Part shown: positions 39,015-51,400 of the stretch, piece after piece
Numbering within the stretch: position 1 is the first letter of the stretch
Layout of the letters: every line of letters begins with the position of its first letter
Source: Sphagnum compactum
Taxonomy: Eukaryota; Bryophyta; Sphagnopsida; Sphagnales
Reading direction: 5' to 3'
Assembly (NCBI GenBank): GCA_965153455.1
Contig: OZ234503.1
Span: 8,586,157 to 8,650,156 of the forward strand
Length of the DNA: 64,000 nucleotides
Translations under genes and position numbers: made by a program
The notes under the pieces: generated by a model
The model's database searches: none
Told to the model about the DNA's origin: nothing
What the model saw: only the letters and a program-made list of their open reading frames with translations

Positions 39015-40900
39015 GAACGGGTAACGAAGTGTAGGGTAAAGCCGAAGCTCGAAGGCATTACCAAAATAAAAACAGCACATGAGGCGATAGCCGAATGCAG
39101 GCCCAATTTTGGTGATGCCCTTGACCGAGGGCTTTCCCCGACCTGAAGACCTGCCAGAAATTCAGTGAAGAATCCGAGGCAAAACAGGAGGGGGGGGGCA
39201 TCATATTATATATGAAAAACGAAATATGCTTTATAAGGTTTACCTCCAGATACACTGCAAAATTTCTGGCAGGTCATTACGACGGAAAAATGTCATCTAT
39301 AGGTATTGTTCCATCGTATAATCGTCCGTAGGTAGTAGTAGTAGTAGTAGGAGCAGCTTCTGTCAAGCAAATTCAGGGCTGCCCGATTCAGGAAAGGGGG
39401 CAGGTGCTTTTTCATGCACTTTTTTTTTCTGAAAATTTTAACCAAAAGAACACTGAAAATGAATGAAGCTTCTTTTTTTGGTGGGTAGGCTACAAAGGGT
39501 ACCTAGTAATACAATTTTTTGACCTAAAGATGGTTTTTCTAGATATTGGGGGTTGGGTGGGGAAGGGGGGGGGGACCTGCAAGTTACAATTTTTCCAGGT
39601 GCATCCAAATAAATAAATTTTAAAAAATGGTTCTAGCCTACCATGAATAGATAAACTAAACTAAAGTAAAGCAAGCAACCCAATATTTAATGGTCAAATT
39701 CCAAAAGACAAAAACTCATGCCCCCTTACCCCCCACCCCCAACTACCTACCTACCAATGTTGAACATTACTAAAATTGATATTAGAAAGCAACATTGACT
39801 AGTCATTTCCAATAGACAATACCCACCCCCCACCCCCCCTTCCCCAACTATGTTGGAGATTCTCTCCCAAAAGAAATTTGTTGCTATGTGGGAATTTTGT
39901 GCGTCCTTTTGAATTTTCATATGTTTATTTCTCAAAATTAAATAATTTAATTTCATATGTTGCATGGGGAATTTGGCATCCCCCTTTTTTGTGTGTATAT
40001 ATTTTTCAAACTAAAATTTTAATATTGTGTGAAAATTGCTTAAGGTGGGACTTTTTGTGCTTCCCTTTCTATGTGTGTAATTTCTTAATGCCTATATTTA
40101 GCAAAAGAAAGAAGTCCAACCAAAAAGAATCCTGGTTTTCTAAATTAAAGTGGAATCCAACCAAAAAGGAGTTCATTTATTAGAAAGGAATCCACACAAA
40201 AATAGTCCTATGTTCTTTGAAGAGAACTCCAAGCCAAAAAAAATAAAATTAGTCCTGCTATTTTCAGCTAGTTTTCTTCCACAAGTTTCATAAAAAATCA
40301 TAATAATAAATACGAATGTGGCAATTGGCCTAAATGTGAACTTGTTACCCAATTAATTTCTCCTTTCAAAAATCACTTTTTGTAATTTAGAAATGACAAA
40401 AATAACTCAAATTCAATTGTCTCCTATAATTTACAAAAATGCCTCCATAAAATCTGAATCATTGAGGGGTCTCCAACAATATCTAGATCATGCCCCAATT
40501 TCCCCCCCCCCCCCCCCCAAAAAAAATTATTTTTCATTTTGAATAATTTTCAATGACAAAATTGATCAATTTTAATAGTAACTCTTGCACCATAGGTTCT
40601 AACATTAAAAAAAACACCTCAAAACACCCATACTCATGGAGGGCTTTCTAATAGTACCAAGAAATTGAGGCAGTTGTGTGTGCAGCCTTTTTTTTCCTTG
40701 GCTACATATAGCCAATTTTCTTTTAAAATTAAAAAAAAGTTCTAAAATGAAGGGTTTTAAAAGATTTTGAATAGTAAAACTCAACCAATTTTTAAGGAAA
40801 TTTTTTTTTCCAGATTTCCATACCTGGTTCAAGTAGGTAACCAAAAATATAGAAAGAAGTTTTTTTTGAAATGATTTTCATATTTAGCTTATAGCCAAAT
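39015..40900. other. Spacer with a GC-rich island and homopolymers
   Basis: 39015-39290 is GC-richer and contains GCAGGCCCAATTTTGG and a GAGGGCTTT word. Similar words occur inverted inside the Helitron at 44.18-44.29 kb. Further on come (TAG)n at about 39331, G and C tracts, and a C16-A8 tract at 40504-40527. No gene recognised. Confidence 0.45.
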
Positions 40901-41590
40901 TTGGCTAAATCTTCCTATGGATGATCACCACTTTGACAACATCACAAAATGAACCTAAAAAAAACACTTGGGTCCTGAGATTTGGGAGATCTCAAGGTGA
41001 GAAACAAATATACAAACTACCTTCCTACCTTCCTTCCTTCCTTCCTTCCTTAGTTAATAGATATAGCCTACATTAGTGTACAAACATATCAACAATTCTT
41101 TAAAAAAAACATCCTGATTGATCATTCATTCATTCATTCATTTTTGAAATGGATGTTACTAGTCATATTGATGAGTATTAATGTGTTACCATAAAAGCAT
41201 TGCAAATGCCACTCATAAATTTGGCCAAATCCTCCTATGGATGATCACCATTTTGACTACATCACAAAAATGAACCCCAAAAAAAAAACACTTGAGTCCT
41301 GTGATTGATTTGGGAGTGACATGGAGAGATCTCAAGGTGAGAAACAAACATACAAAGTTAAACTTCCAAACTTCCTTCCTTCCTTCCTTAATTAATAGAT
41401 AGCCTAAATTAATGCACAAAAATATCAATTTTTTTAATAAAAAAAAAACCATCCTGAATGATCCTTCATTCATTAATTTCATCATTCATTTCATTCATTC
41501 ATTTTTGAAATGGATATTATTACTAGTCATATTGATGGGTATTTAATGTGTTATGATAAAAGCACATTGCAAATGTGACTCATAACTAGC
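40901..41590 (+). repeat. Tandem duplication of about 320-370 bp
   Basis: Copy 1 (40901-41220) and copy 2 (41221 to about 41590) both start TTGGC(T/C)AAATC(T/C)TCCTATGG, pass through GATCTCAAGGTGAGAAACAA, a (CTTC)n run and a (CATT)n run, and end CTCATAA. They differ by substitutions and microsatellite length, so the duplication is old. Confidence 0.9.
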
Positions 41591-43584
41591 ACTTAATAAA
41601 TGACTCTTATTTGAAAGTTGCTTGGTACAAGTTTGAAAGGTAACTTTTGAAAAAAGTATTGAATCCTTATTATTATGATTATTATTATGATTATTATGAC
41701 TACCTCCTGCTTCTGTTGCCTCCTGCGCCAACCGCTTGTGACTGACTTGACTGCCTGACTGACTTGACTGACTGGACATTTTAGACTACCTACAATCTGC
41801 ATTATTAATGCTCCATGAACCAATCAGATCTCACAATTGTAGACATACTTGAAGAAGAAAGCGTTATATTTGAAGGGCTACTTACTACTAGGTCTAAAGC
41901 TGCATTCAGACCTGGTGTTCATTAGGCTGCATGGTGTTTATTTTAAGTACAAATAACCTTTTTTTTTACACAAAATGAACTTCTTTTAAAACAATTAAAT
42001 AAAAATTTAACAACTTATTATGTTAGTTAGTTATTATTATTATTATGGCGCATTCACACTTGATGTTTAAGTCGTTTTTAAATGACAATCTAGGTGGCAT
42101 CCTACGTGTCACCCAATGTTTAAATGGGTGATAGCTTAATGTTTAAGTGAATGTTAGGTTAACATAAAATGTTCATGGTAAGTAAGTGTAAGTCCTAAAT
42201 GACTAGCATGGTGTTAGGCAACTCAATACTAGGGTCCTTAACACCAAGTGTGAATGCACTTTTAATGCATTGTCCTGCAAGTTAGTTAACTTTTTCTTTT
42301 TTTTGGTTTTTTAAAATATTCATTCACACCTTGGAGAAGTTAGAACCAATGTTGGGTGAGTATTTTCATTTTAACATTCTAGTTGGAGATTGGTGTTAAT
42401 TTTTATCCAATTTAGACATTGGGCAAGGACATGAATATTCAAATGTTTTTCAAGTAGACATATGGAGCAAGTCTATATAACAACTTACATGTTTTATGGT
42501 ATTTCAAGTATGAGCATGAATAGACAACAATTTCATACCAACAAGATACTCACATATAAGTATCGAATATTCATATTAAAATTCTATTTGAAATGAGGAA
42601 AAAAAGTCAACAAGGATCCACCAAGAAAGTGTTTTGGCTTACACGCTAAAGAAGTTGGTCCATTTAAGAGTACATGATAGTGCACAACTTTTGTCCTTTG
42701 TGTTCATAAGACTCTTTTAGAAGAGAAAAACTTTAGGTACGAATAAGTGCAACAATAACATCCATGGAAGCAAACATTGAATTAGAATTTGTCTTCAATT
42801 TTTCATAAAGTGATACTAGTTCCCCATACCTAGGTGCATATTTGAATACATGCTTATTCAAACCCTATAAACCAAACTAACACTAAATAGAACCATGTTC
42901 AAATATATTTTGTTGATTTAACATTGCCTTAAAGCCCCTTTTTGTGCCTTGGTCAAACTTTTTTTTAATTACTACATATGATATAGGTTTCACATATTTC
43001 ATCTATTTCATTTCATTCATTCATTATTATTATTATTATTGTTTTTCTTTAACTTTCAATTCATCTACAATCTTTTTGCAAAACCAAAATTTAATTATCT
43101 TAAATCTTATCTTTCTCAACTTCTATTTCATCTAATCTTTCATACATGTCAACTTATAGCATTCAACCTTTTGTTGCATCTATTGGATGCACTTATTCAA
43201 TGTCTTCCCAACTAAAGACCATTGCATTTGAATTTTGAAAGGTTTAACTGGTTATAATGAACCATCACCCACTAGCACAACATGCTAGATGGATGATGTG
43301 TGAGGATGAAACACCTTTGCATTATATTTTTGTCCCAAGTTAACCATGGTGGTTAGCTATTTACTAACCATCCACATGCATACACCTACTTAATAGTCAC
43401 CAAGTGTTTTACTTATTTTACTTGCTTGCATAGTAATCATTTACATTCCTTACCTATTTACCTATGATACTTTCCCACTTACATAAGTAATTACCTAAGT
43501 AGTGTGGAAGGGAAATAAGTGGAGTTTATAGGACAAGTTACAAGAGTTTCACCAAGTTCACAATTCAATCATAACATTTGTTGG
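41591..43584. other. AT-rich spacer, no gene recognised
   Basis: AT-rich, with (ATT)n runs near 41670-41700, 42033-42046 and 43026-43040. 43.37-43.48 kb is loosely repeated at 45.42-45.49 kb (shared ACATGCAT, CTACTT and TATGATACTT words). Confidence 0.5.
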
Positions 43585-43969
43585 CCCAAGGTAGGGATAT
43601 TGTGTTGAGAATCTTATATATAAATTCACTACGTCCCTGACGGAGCTCGGGTTTCAGGCCGACCGGGCCCGGCGCTAATCGGAGGGCGGAATTTCCTGTT
43701 CCCAGTCTGTGGGCAAAGCTATTGGAGGAAATTAGGTTACGACATTCTAGCGCGGAACGGAGACCCGGGATAGCCGACGTCAAGAACGGGGTGCCGGGCC
43801 GGGTCCGGTCCGGACTGTGTGTGACGGAGCTCGGCAACTTTTGCTCCAGAGAACACCCACTGAGGGAAGTTATCAGCAGTCACTTTTCGGAAAGTTTTTG
43901 GCATGGTCGTTGCTGATTTTGGGTACTGTAGCATATAGTAAAGCAAGAATGGTACCGACAATGAAGCCG

Positions 43970-44083
43970 CCCCTGAAGCCGGACGGACAGTAGCTACTGT
44001 CCACGTCTAGAAATCTGGCGGAAGAGTTCCTTCCCCTGACTCCAGACGGACAGTAGGTACTGTCCACGTCTAGAAATCTGGCG
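43970..44083 (+). repeat. Paired 51-bp direct repeat with an 18-bp palindrome
   Basis: Copies at 43970-44020 and 44033-44083, period 63. Each holds GGACAGTAG(C/G)TACTGTCC; copy 1 (43985-44002) is a perfect palindrome, copy 2 differs in the centre. Both continue with ACGTCTAGAAATCTGGCG. Confidence 0.92.
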
Positions 44084-44400
44084 AAAATTCCTGTCTGACT
44101 GGATGAAAACTGGCGGTCTAATCCTCATCCAACGACAGTGTGTGGCCCTAAACCCTAAACCAGTTCGGCCCCAAAAAAAAGGCTGATGTAAAGCCCTTGG
44201 CTACAGCCTTTACTGAAATTGGGCCTGTGCTCAGCTTCCCCTTACAGAGCCCCCCTATTCCAGTAAAGCCGGTGGCAAAGGGCTTTACTGGGATAAAAGC
44301 CACCGCACAAGGCGCTTAGGTGTAAGATCCCTCCCACTCTTAAGGCCTAGGCATAAGAATCCCTCCTCTTTTCCAAGTGGGAGAATATTCAAGGGGGGGA

Positions 44401-44523
44401 TCGATGGGTTAAAGACCCGGAGTGAGAAATGTGAAGGACCGGGCGGGGGGGGGGGGGGGGCTCGACGGGTTAAAGAACCGGAGTGGAAAATGCGAAGGAC
44501 CGGGCGGGGGGGGGGGGGGGGGG
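44401..44523 (+). repeat. 61-bp tandem pair ending in G16 and G18 tracts
   Basis: Two units share GGGTTAAAGA(C/A)CCGGAGTG and GAAGGACCGGGC and end in long G runs (44445-44460 and 44506-44523), close to the Helitron 3' hairpin. Confidence 0.9.
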
Positions 44524-44589
44524 TCAACGGGGTTGAACCAAACATTGTTGAAATAAACACCTGTGCATTATGCACGGGGCACACACTAG

Positions 44590-47500
44590 TCATTATAGAG
44601 TATAGTAGCTTCAAAGGATTTTGCCCCCTATCAACTAGGTGAGATGATTCATCCTAATTTGGTTGTAAAAATATTCACATTCATCTTTTGACATATTTTT
44701 TTCTCTCCCACCTCTTCAAATGTGCACCCAACTCAACTGACTTTGTCACCAATCTATAATCACAAAACTAAATATAAAAATATTTTCTCCAAAATGATAT
44801 GGCACCCATCATATGCAAAAGTTCATGTAATTATTTCAAAATGTCACAATGTGATTGAAAACATTCAAATACACATGTCATGACAAGTCTTCTTCTTTTG
44901 GTTTGAAAATTTTCAGAAATGTGAAAAATAAATATGAAAAGAAAATATTTGATCACTTTTTTTAATTGACAAAAAAAAGTCATTAGATTTGCAAAAAACT
45001 TAAAATCATGTTGTGACATTTCCGTATTGGTTTTGGTTTGGTAACGAATTTTCAAATGTTTATATAGGTTCTTAGAACATGTCATCATTTAATAAGAGAT
45101 CCCTTTTGCGTTCCTCATAACTAATGTAACAGAAAAAAATGAAAAAAAATAAAATCATGAATCTTTTTCTTTTACAACAACATCATGATGTACATTAAAA
45201 TAGATATTAAAAAATATTAATTGCCCTAGCTATGACCAATTTATCATTAATATCAATTGTTGATATTAAATTAATGGCAGGGCCATTGTGTATAACACAC
45301 CTTTTTTTAATGGATGGTGCAATGGTAGGTGGTAGTCACACAATTTACAAGCCCATTACCTATTGGGTAATGCACTGTGTAGGATGGCTAAATGTGTGAA
45401 AATGATACAGTTTTTTGTTGTATATTATCCACATGCATCAATCTACTTGCAGTGTACAACTTACATTTTTTACCTACTTATCTATGATACTTATTAATGT
45501 TTAGTAGTTATTAAAAACATGGACAAATACTTAGTGGTTGTATATTTAAGTATGTACAAGTGTTGGACAGTTCTTTACTTTTATCAAAAATTTCAATTTT
45601 GGGTCCAATTATTTATAAATTATGGTTTTGGTTATAATTTTGGATATGAAAATTGAGCTTAATTCTAGGTAACCCATACTAGAACCAACAATTAATTGTT
45701 ATTTAACTTGTTAATTGCTATTTAGCCTTTATTTAACCCTTGGTTCTAATCAACCATTTCCACCACATGTACATTGTTTGGGGAATCTAGTCTGGGGCTT
45801 GGTTTTTCAAGGTTTGGTTTTTACTAACCAAAAAAAGAATTAATGGTTTAACCTTATAAACCAAATAAGTGCCCAACACCAATCTATATCCACTTGACCA
45901 TGGAAGGTCAAAAATAATAATAATTGGGGCCCAAAAAAACCTTTGAAGACCAAGTGCTCAAATAACCTCATCAATGAAAGAACCAACACTTCCAAGTTAT
46001 CACTCTTTTTTTTAACAGTGTTTAAGGTGATTTAAAAAAAGAGCCAATTCTTTGATGTTTCATATATTGTGTTTTGTTGTTGCGAGCAACTTTCAATGGC
46101 AACGTGCATTTTTAAAAGGTTGACAATAAATGTTTGAACATTGTTGCATTGTTCATCATTAAAAAAAGTTGGTGTAGTGACATAATTTCCTTTTTGAAAG
46201 GTATCAAACTTTGACCATCCCTTTATTTTCTATGTTTGTGTTTTCTTACATAGTGACATGTTGCCATGGTGAAGATAAGGTCCCAAGCTTTTTCCTTTGC
46301 TTTATTGTTTATGTTATTACTATTCCTTTGCAAAATCTTCAATTTTTCTTTTTGCATTTCCATTTGCATATAGGTTGGTTTTTTTCCATTTCGTACTTGA
46401 TGGACATGGTCACCTATGGTCTTTTGAAAGTGAATGAATAATGGTCTTATTGAACATGTCTAATATTGATGACATCAATGTGTTGATAATGTTTTGCATG
46501 TTCCATCTTTTGTACTAAACTAATGGTTGGAGATAAGTTAGTAAGGATATTGGGACATGAGATTTGTAGTGCTATTATTTTAAAAAAGGGAGGAGTGATT
46601 GTTCTCTTCCATCATTTCCAACACTTAAGTAGTATTTCAAATCTTAAATCACATTTGTCACCCTTTACTTGATAATCAAAAATTAAAAACCACAACATGA
46701 CCTAACCATCCATTTACATCAATTTCCTATGTTACTTAATCACAAATACCAATTTCTTATAAAGCTATTGGCATGTGTTGGATCAAAATTATTTGGATTC
46801 CCTTTTTAAAACTATTAGGTCTTCCTTAGGACCTTATTGCATGAAACATCACAAATATAAATTCTTAAATTAGGAATCAAGATAGTAATTTGTTGCAATT
46901 TCTTAACAATTAGAGAATGTTTTCATACCATCAACCCAAACATTCAACTCATACCCTTCCCATCAATAAATCTTAAATTACAACCCCAACCACCCATGGA
47001 TACATCTTCTTCAAAACCCCATATTGGTAGTCCTTATAATTAAAACATTGTCCACGCACTCACTTTCTAATTACAATCCTAAGAATGCAGAGAAAAATCC
47101 TAATTGCAACTACATAGTTCCCATTGAATGGACATAAACCCCCTTTAAAGCTCCCATAACAATGAGTATTCACTTCCATATTAAACCATCTAGACTTTCC
47201 CAAAAGAAACATCCTATGTTGTCCCTCAAATATATGAAACTTGAATGAATGTTGTCATCACATACCACTTTGTTATCCCTTAGGGATCTTCATCATCTTT
47301 TACACATGACCCTTACCTAAACATTCTAAGATAGGACTCTATAATTTAACTTTAATCTTCCATCACAATGGAAGGTTTGGATGATTAGAATTAAGAATCA
47401 CCTAATATTTCTTATGCACATTCTTCTCCTCCACGACAAAACTAATCTTATAACAAAAAAAACACCACCTCCAAACCTTCAATCAAAATGACTTAGCTCT

Positions 47501-48415
47501 TTGTTACCTTGTTGTTGTCCTTGTCACATGGCACCCTTTTATCTCCAAATCACCACCATATCATAAAAATGACATCACCTTTGTCATAATTCATAGATGA
47601 CAAATGACAACCTTTGAAAAATAAAATCGCTCACCATTGTCAAAATGTATGAAGAATGGCACAACAAAACTACTAAATGAATGACAATCAAAGCACACAA
47701 CACCCACAATGTATTGAAGAACACATAAAACAACTCCATCACTTCTTTATTTTGCATTCACTTGCAAGCAAACAAACAAAACATACAGATGCCAAATTGA
47801 AGAAGATGAGCTTTGCCCTTAAACCCCTTTGATCCTTCCAGTCCTCATGATTCTTGCACCACCAAAATGTCTACAGCTTTCCTCTTGTCATTTTCTCATT
47901 TGTATTTTCATCTATAAGGTTAGATTCCATCTCCACAACCCTATTCCCACTTCTAAAAAAATAGTCACCAAACCACCTCCCAGTGCATCTCACCTATTTG
48001 TAATATTACCCATCCACCATTTTGGTATCAAAGTTGTGAGTCTTTAAGTTTGCCTGGATAGTTGAACACCCAAAAAGAGAAGGAAAGGAACTGAGGGAAC
48101 AAAGATGACAAGAATGAGGGTTGTCATAAGGTCACTCGCAATGCATTAGATCACCACCTTCATGATGAGTGGCATTGACTAGCTGCCATTACTCCCCACT
48201 GACTTTATCAGAACCCAACAGCAAGTTTAGAGTATCTACTGCTATCTTTGTATCTGCTCAAAGGTGAGGGAAACAATTATCTGCATCCTGAGTTTCTGTT
48301 TTGTTTCTGCAAGCAATGGGAAGACTCAGTCATGATATTGACTCAAGAGGCCTAGCTAATTGACTTCACACATGAAAGCATAATGAAGATCAGACTTCTC
48401 AACTGAGTCCTTGTG
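44590..48415. other. AT-rich spacer, no gene recognised
   Basis: The first 50 bases are the right half of the interrupted host repeat. The rest has scattered short frames without family motifs. From about 47.8 kb base composition becomes more balanced, fitting the 3' UTR of the next gene. Confidence 0.5.
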
Positions 48416-51400
48416 CTACCAAACGTCCCCAGCAGCAATGACATCAAAAATATGCTGCACTGCAGACCACCAAAAGCAACAGGGTTAGTATAATTTTCCA
48501 TGTGAATGCTGGTGCAAATATCTTTGGAAGTACCAAGAACTTCTCAATGCTTACGATCTGAAAAGAATTGAGAGATGATCCTATAATGAGGTTATGGATC
48601 CTTGAGATCTGACAACATATCAGAAACCAATCAGCAAGCATGAGAAAAAGGAAACCCCAACTCTAAAGAAGAGAGAAGACAAGATCACAAAACAAGCTCA
48701 GTATCTGCTAACTTCAACACCATGAAAATTCACAATGGCAGAATTCTATACAGAGTCTTCTCAGTCTCTGGACGATACAAATGACTATATGAGCCATGTG
48801 TGGTGGTTTCTGACTGGAGATAGGGAGGCACTCGATTGAAGGTTTTCTCCATCCTACTGCATGCTTGGAGAGAACCATTATCCATAGTTGATGTGAAATA
48901 GGAGACCACAAAATAAGCCAACTAGTTGTAAAATATTTTCAGTTTATGCACGCACCAGATGACAACCTGACATTCAGGTGAATGCTTCTTGCAAGTGCAA
49001 TTGGACAAATCCCACAACACTTTTAAAAGGATGCAAATGACTTTCCAGGTAATAACAGAGAGGGGACAAAAAATGAACCTTCATCAGGAGGAATGTTGGG
49101 TTGGTCTGACAGCACACTTTGAAGGGCTGCCATGTCTTCACTGCTGCCATACAGCCAACCCAGAGACAATCAGTGGACTTACAGAAACAATACATCTCAA
49201 GAAAGTTGTTTTGCAGTTTATCCAATTTCCCCTTTGCCACAGGCTCCTGTGACCAAACTATCTTGGCATACTTACAACATATCTTATGCAAAGCTATCTT
49301 GATTGTAAATTAGGGTGAAGTAGATACTTTCAGTTTGAAATCATAATCTCAGGTGTTTGTGAAATGCTTTTTAGAAGCCTTGCATGGTACTGTCACAGAA
49401 CTGGCAAATGTCACCAAGCCTACATTCCTAAAATCCAAGACAGATTATGGAAAAAGTCCAGGAATACCTTGCGAGGAAGTAAGGATGGATAAATCACCTG
49501 GAATTATATGAAAGTGCCTTCACAATTGCAACCTTCAGCATATATCTGAACAAAATCCATTTCAACAAACAAATTCACAGATAATTACACCAAGAACAAG
49601 ATCCATATCCTCCATCATCATGCCTGACACAAGTCCAACATAGATAAGAATTGGAAAAAGTTGGATTTTACTCAAAATTATTCTTACACTTCCATCTTCT
49701 CCAATCAAGTTAGAATACATGGAAATGCACTGTTAACTGCAAGAAGTGGACTTATGAATGGATCACTCAGATTTTGCAGCAGAAAATTGAAATCTGAATT
49801 TTACAGCCCTTACTGTTTATTATGAAATGTCCATTCCTCCACATGACCGATTGTAAAGGGAGCAGACAAGTTGCTGCAAAGGTCCATTTCTTACTCATCA
49901 TGGTGCATTGTGTATAGACTGTGAAGGCCATCTATGCAATCATTGAGACTTGGTTGTGCTCCCAACCATTGCTGGGCTTGCTGCCTTGTTGGCTTCTCAG
50001 ATTTCAAAAGTTGGGTACCATCACACCACAACTTTTCAAGTGACTTTGAAATTATTTCCATCTCGCCCCTGTACAAGACTAAACCACATAACCTCATAAA
50101 CTCTACCTGAAGTGTACCATGCTTACTTATATTTTACATGAAGTCTGTGAGAACAGTCACAATCAAAAATCCTGTGGCAGCCATCAAATATCTTCACAAG
50201 AATTGAGAACTTCTCAACACTTATGATTGAAGTCCACCTGAATAGAAAGTGTGAGATGATGTGATGATAAGATTAGAGAAATCTCTAAAGAATAATTAAG
50301 AAACCATCAAAGCACATTGCAGGAGTGAAGAATGAAAAACACCTGCTACATAATGTGAATGGAAACAGAATAAAAATTTAGAAAACAAGAGATGCATGAA
50401 CCATAGCAACAGTCTCTTCCAGGTTCAGTTATCATCAACAGCAAGATATTAGTGAGTAGTTATTGCAACCCACTGACTTCATTGGCTCCTAGGATTGGTT
50501 ACAGATCAATGTCAGATGTTAGACAACATATCAAGTTCTGTTAGAAGTCTAGAGGTGATGAGAAGACTCAGCTACTGTGCTAGCTCATTGAACAAACACA
50601 AAGAGAGGGCAAAACAGGAACAAGGAAGAGGAGAGAAACCATGCTGAGATTTACAAGATTGCTGGGATGAGGGAAAAAGCCAGTTGAAGAAAGCTTCTCA
50701 CCCAGAGTAAGAAAGCTTTGAAAGAATCATTTTGAAAAATTTACAGGTGAAACATCTAAGACAAATTTTTGTATTGAATAAAAGCGACTTTGAAGACAAA
50801 CATTTGTTCTGAAATTCTGAAGAGATTAAATCTGAAGTTTCTGCAACTTTGAAGCTATGGAGGGACTCCATTGGCCTTAGCTCCTCCTTAGTCTTTAACA
50901 TCTAAAGTTAATGGCTGACTTTTGAACGAGCAAGGACTGGAAACAAGACTTAAACATTTACTCACTAAAGCATCCATTCTAGCGTTCAGATCTGATGGGA
51001 TGATTTCATATAAAGAGTTGATTAATCAAAGGAATGCAGTGAAATGGGAGACTTAATCCACATCTGATCTTGAGAGATTCAAGAACTTGATAACATCAAG
51101 TACTCTTGATGACATCAAGTACTCTTGATGAGTCTTGAAATCCAACTATCCTGAGAGGGAACATTAGATTGCTGCTGAGATCATTGACCACTGGCAGAAT
51201 GCCTTCATAGAAGTAGCTAGCCAATGTGAAACTAAAGGGAGAGAAGTATGAGGGGCAGTATTCATAATCCAAGGTTGATGGAGTTTTATGAAACTTCCAA
51301 GCCCCAAAAAGGAAAGGAAGAGAGGTCACACATTCCATTTGAACTTACTATTAGATTTGAAAGAACTGTGAAAGACTTCAAACAGCAGATTTCTGACAAG

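Larger units (their letters stand above)
43612..44589 (+). mobile_element. Non-autonomous Helitron, 978 bp
   Basis: The element begins TC (TCTTATATATAAATTCAC), ends CTAG and lies between host A (43611) and T (44590), as expected for canonical Helitrons. A hairpin at 44560-44578 (CCTGTGCA, loop TTA, TGCACGGG; 8 bp with one G-T pair) ends 11 bases before the terminus. A paralogous uninterrupted site at 13041-13115 confirms both ends. It is strongly GC-richer than its surroundings and carries no Rep/helicase, so it needs proteins in trans. It contains two internal tandem pairs and may carry captured sequence that I do not recognise. Confidence 0.9.

Noticed and set aside
44285-44614. 109-codon minus-strand Pro-rich frame
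   Set aside because: It runs across the Helitron 3' border and translates the G tracts.
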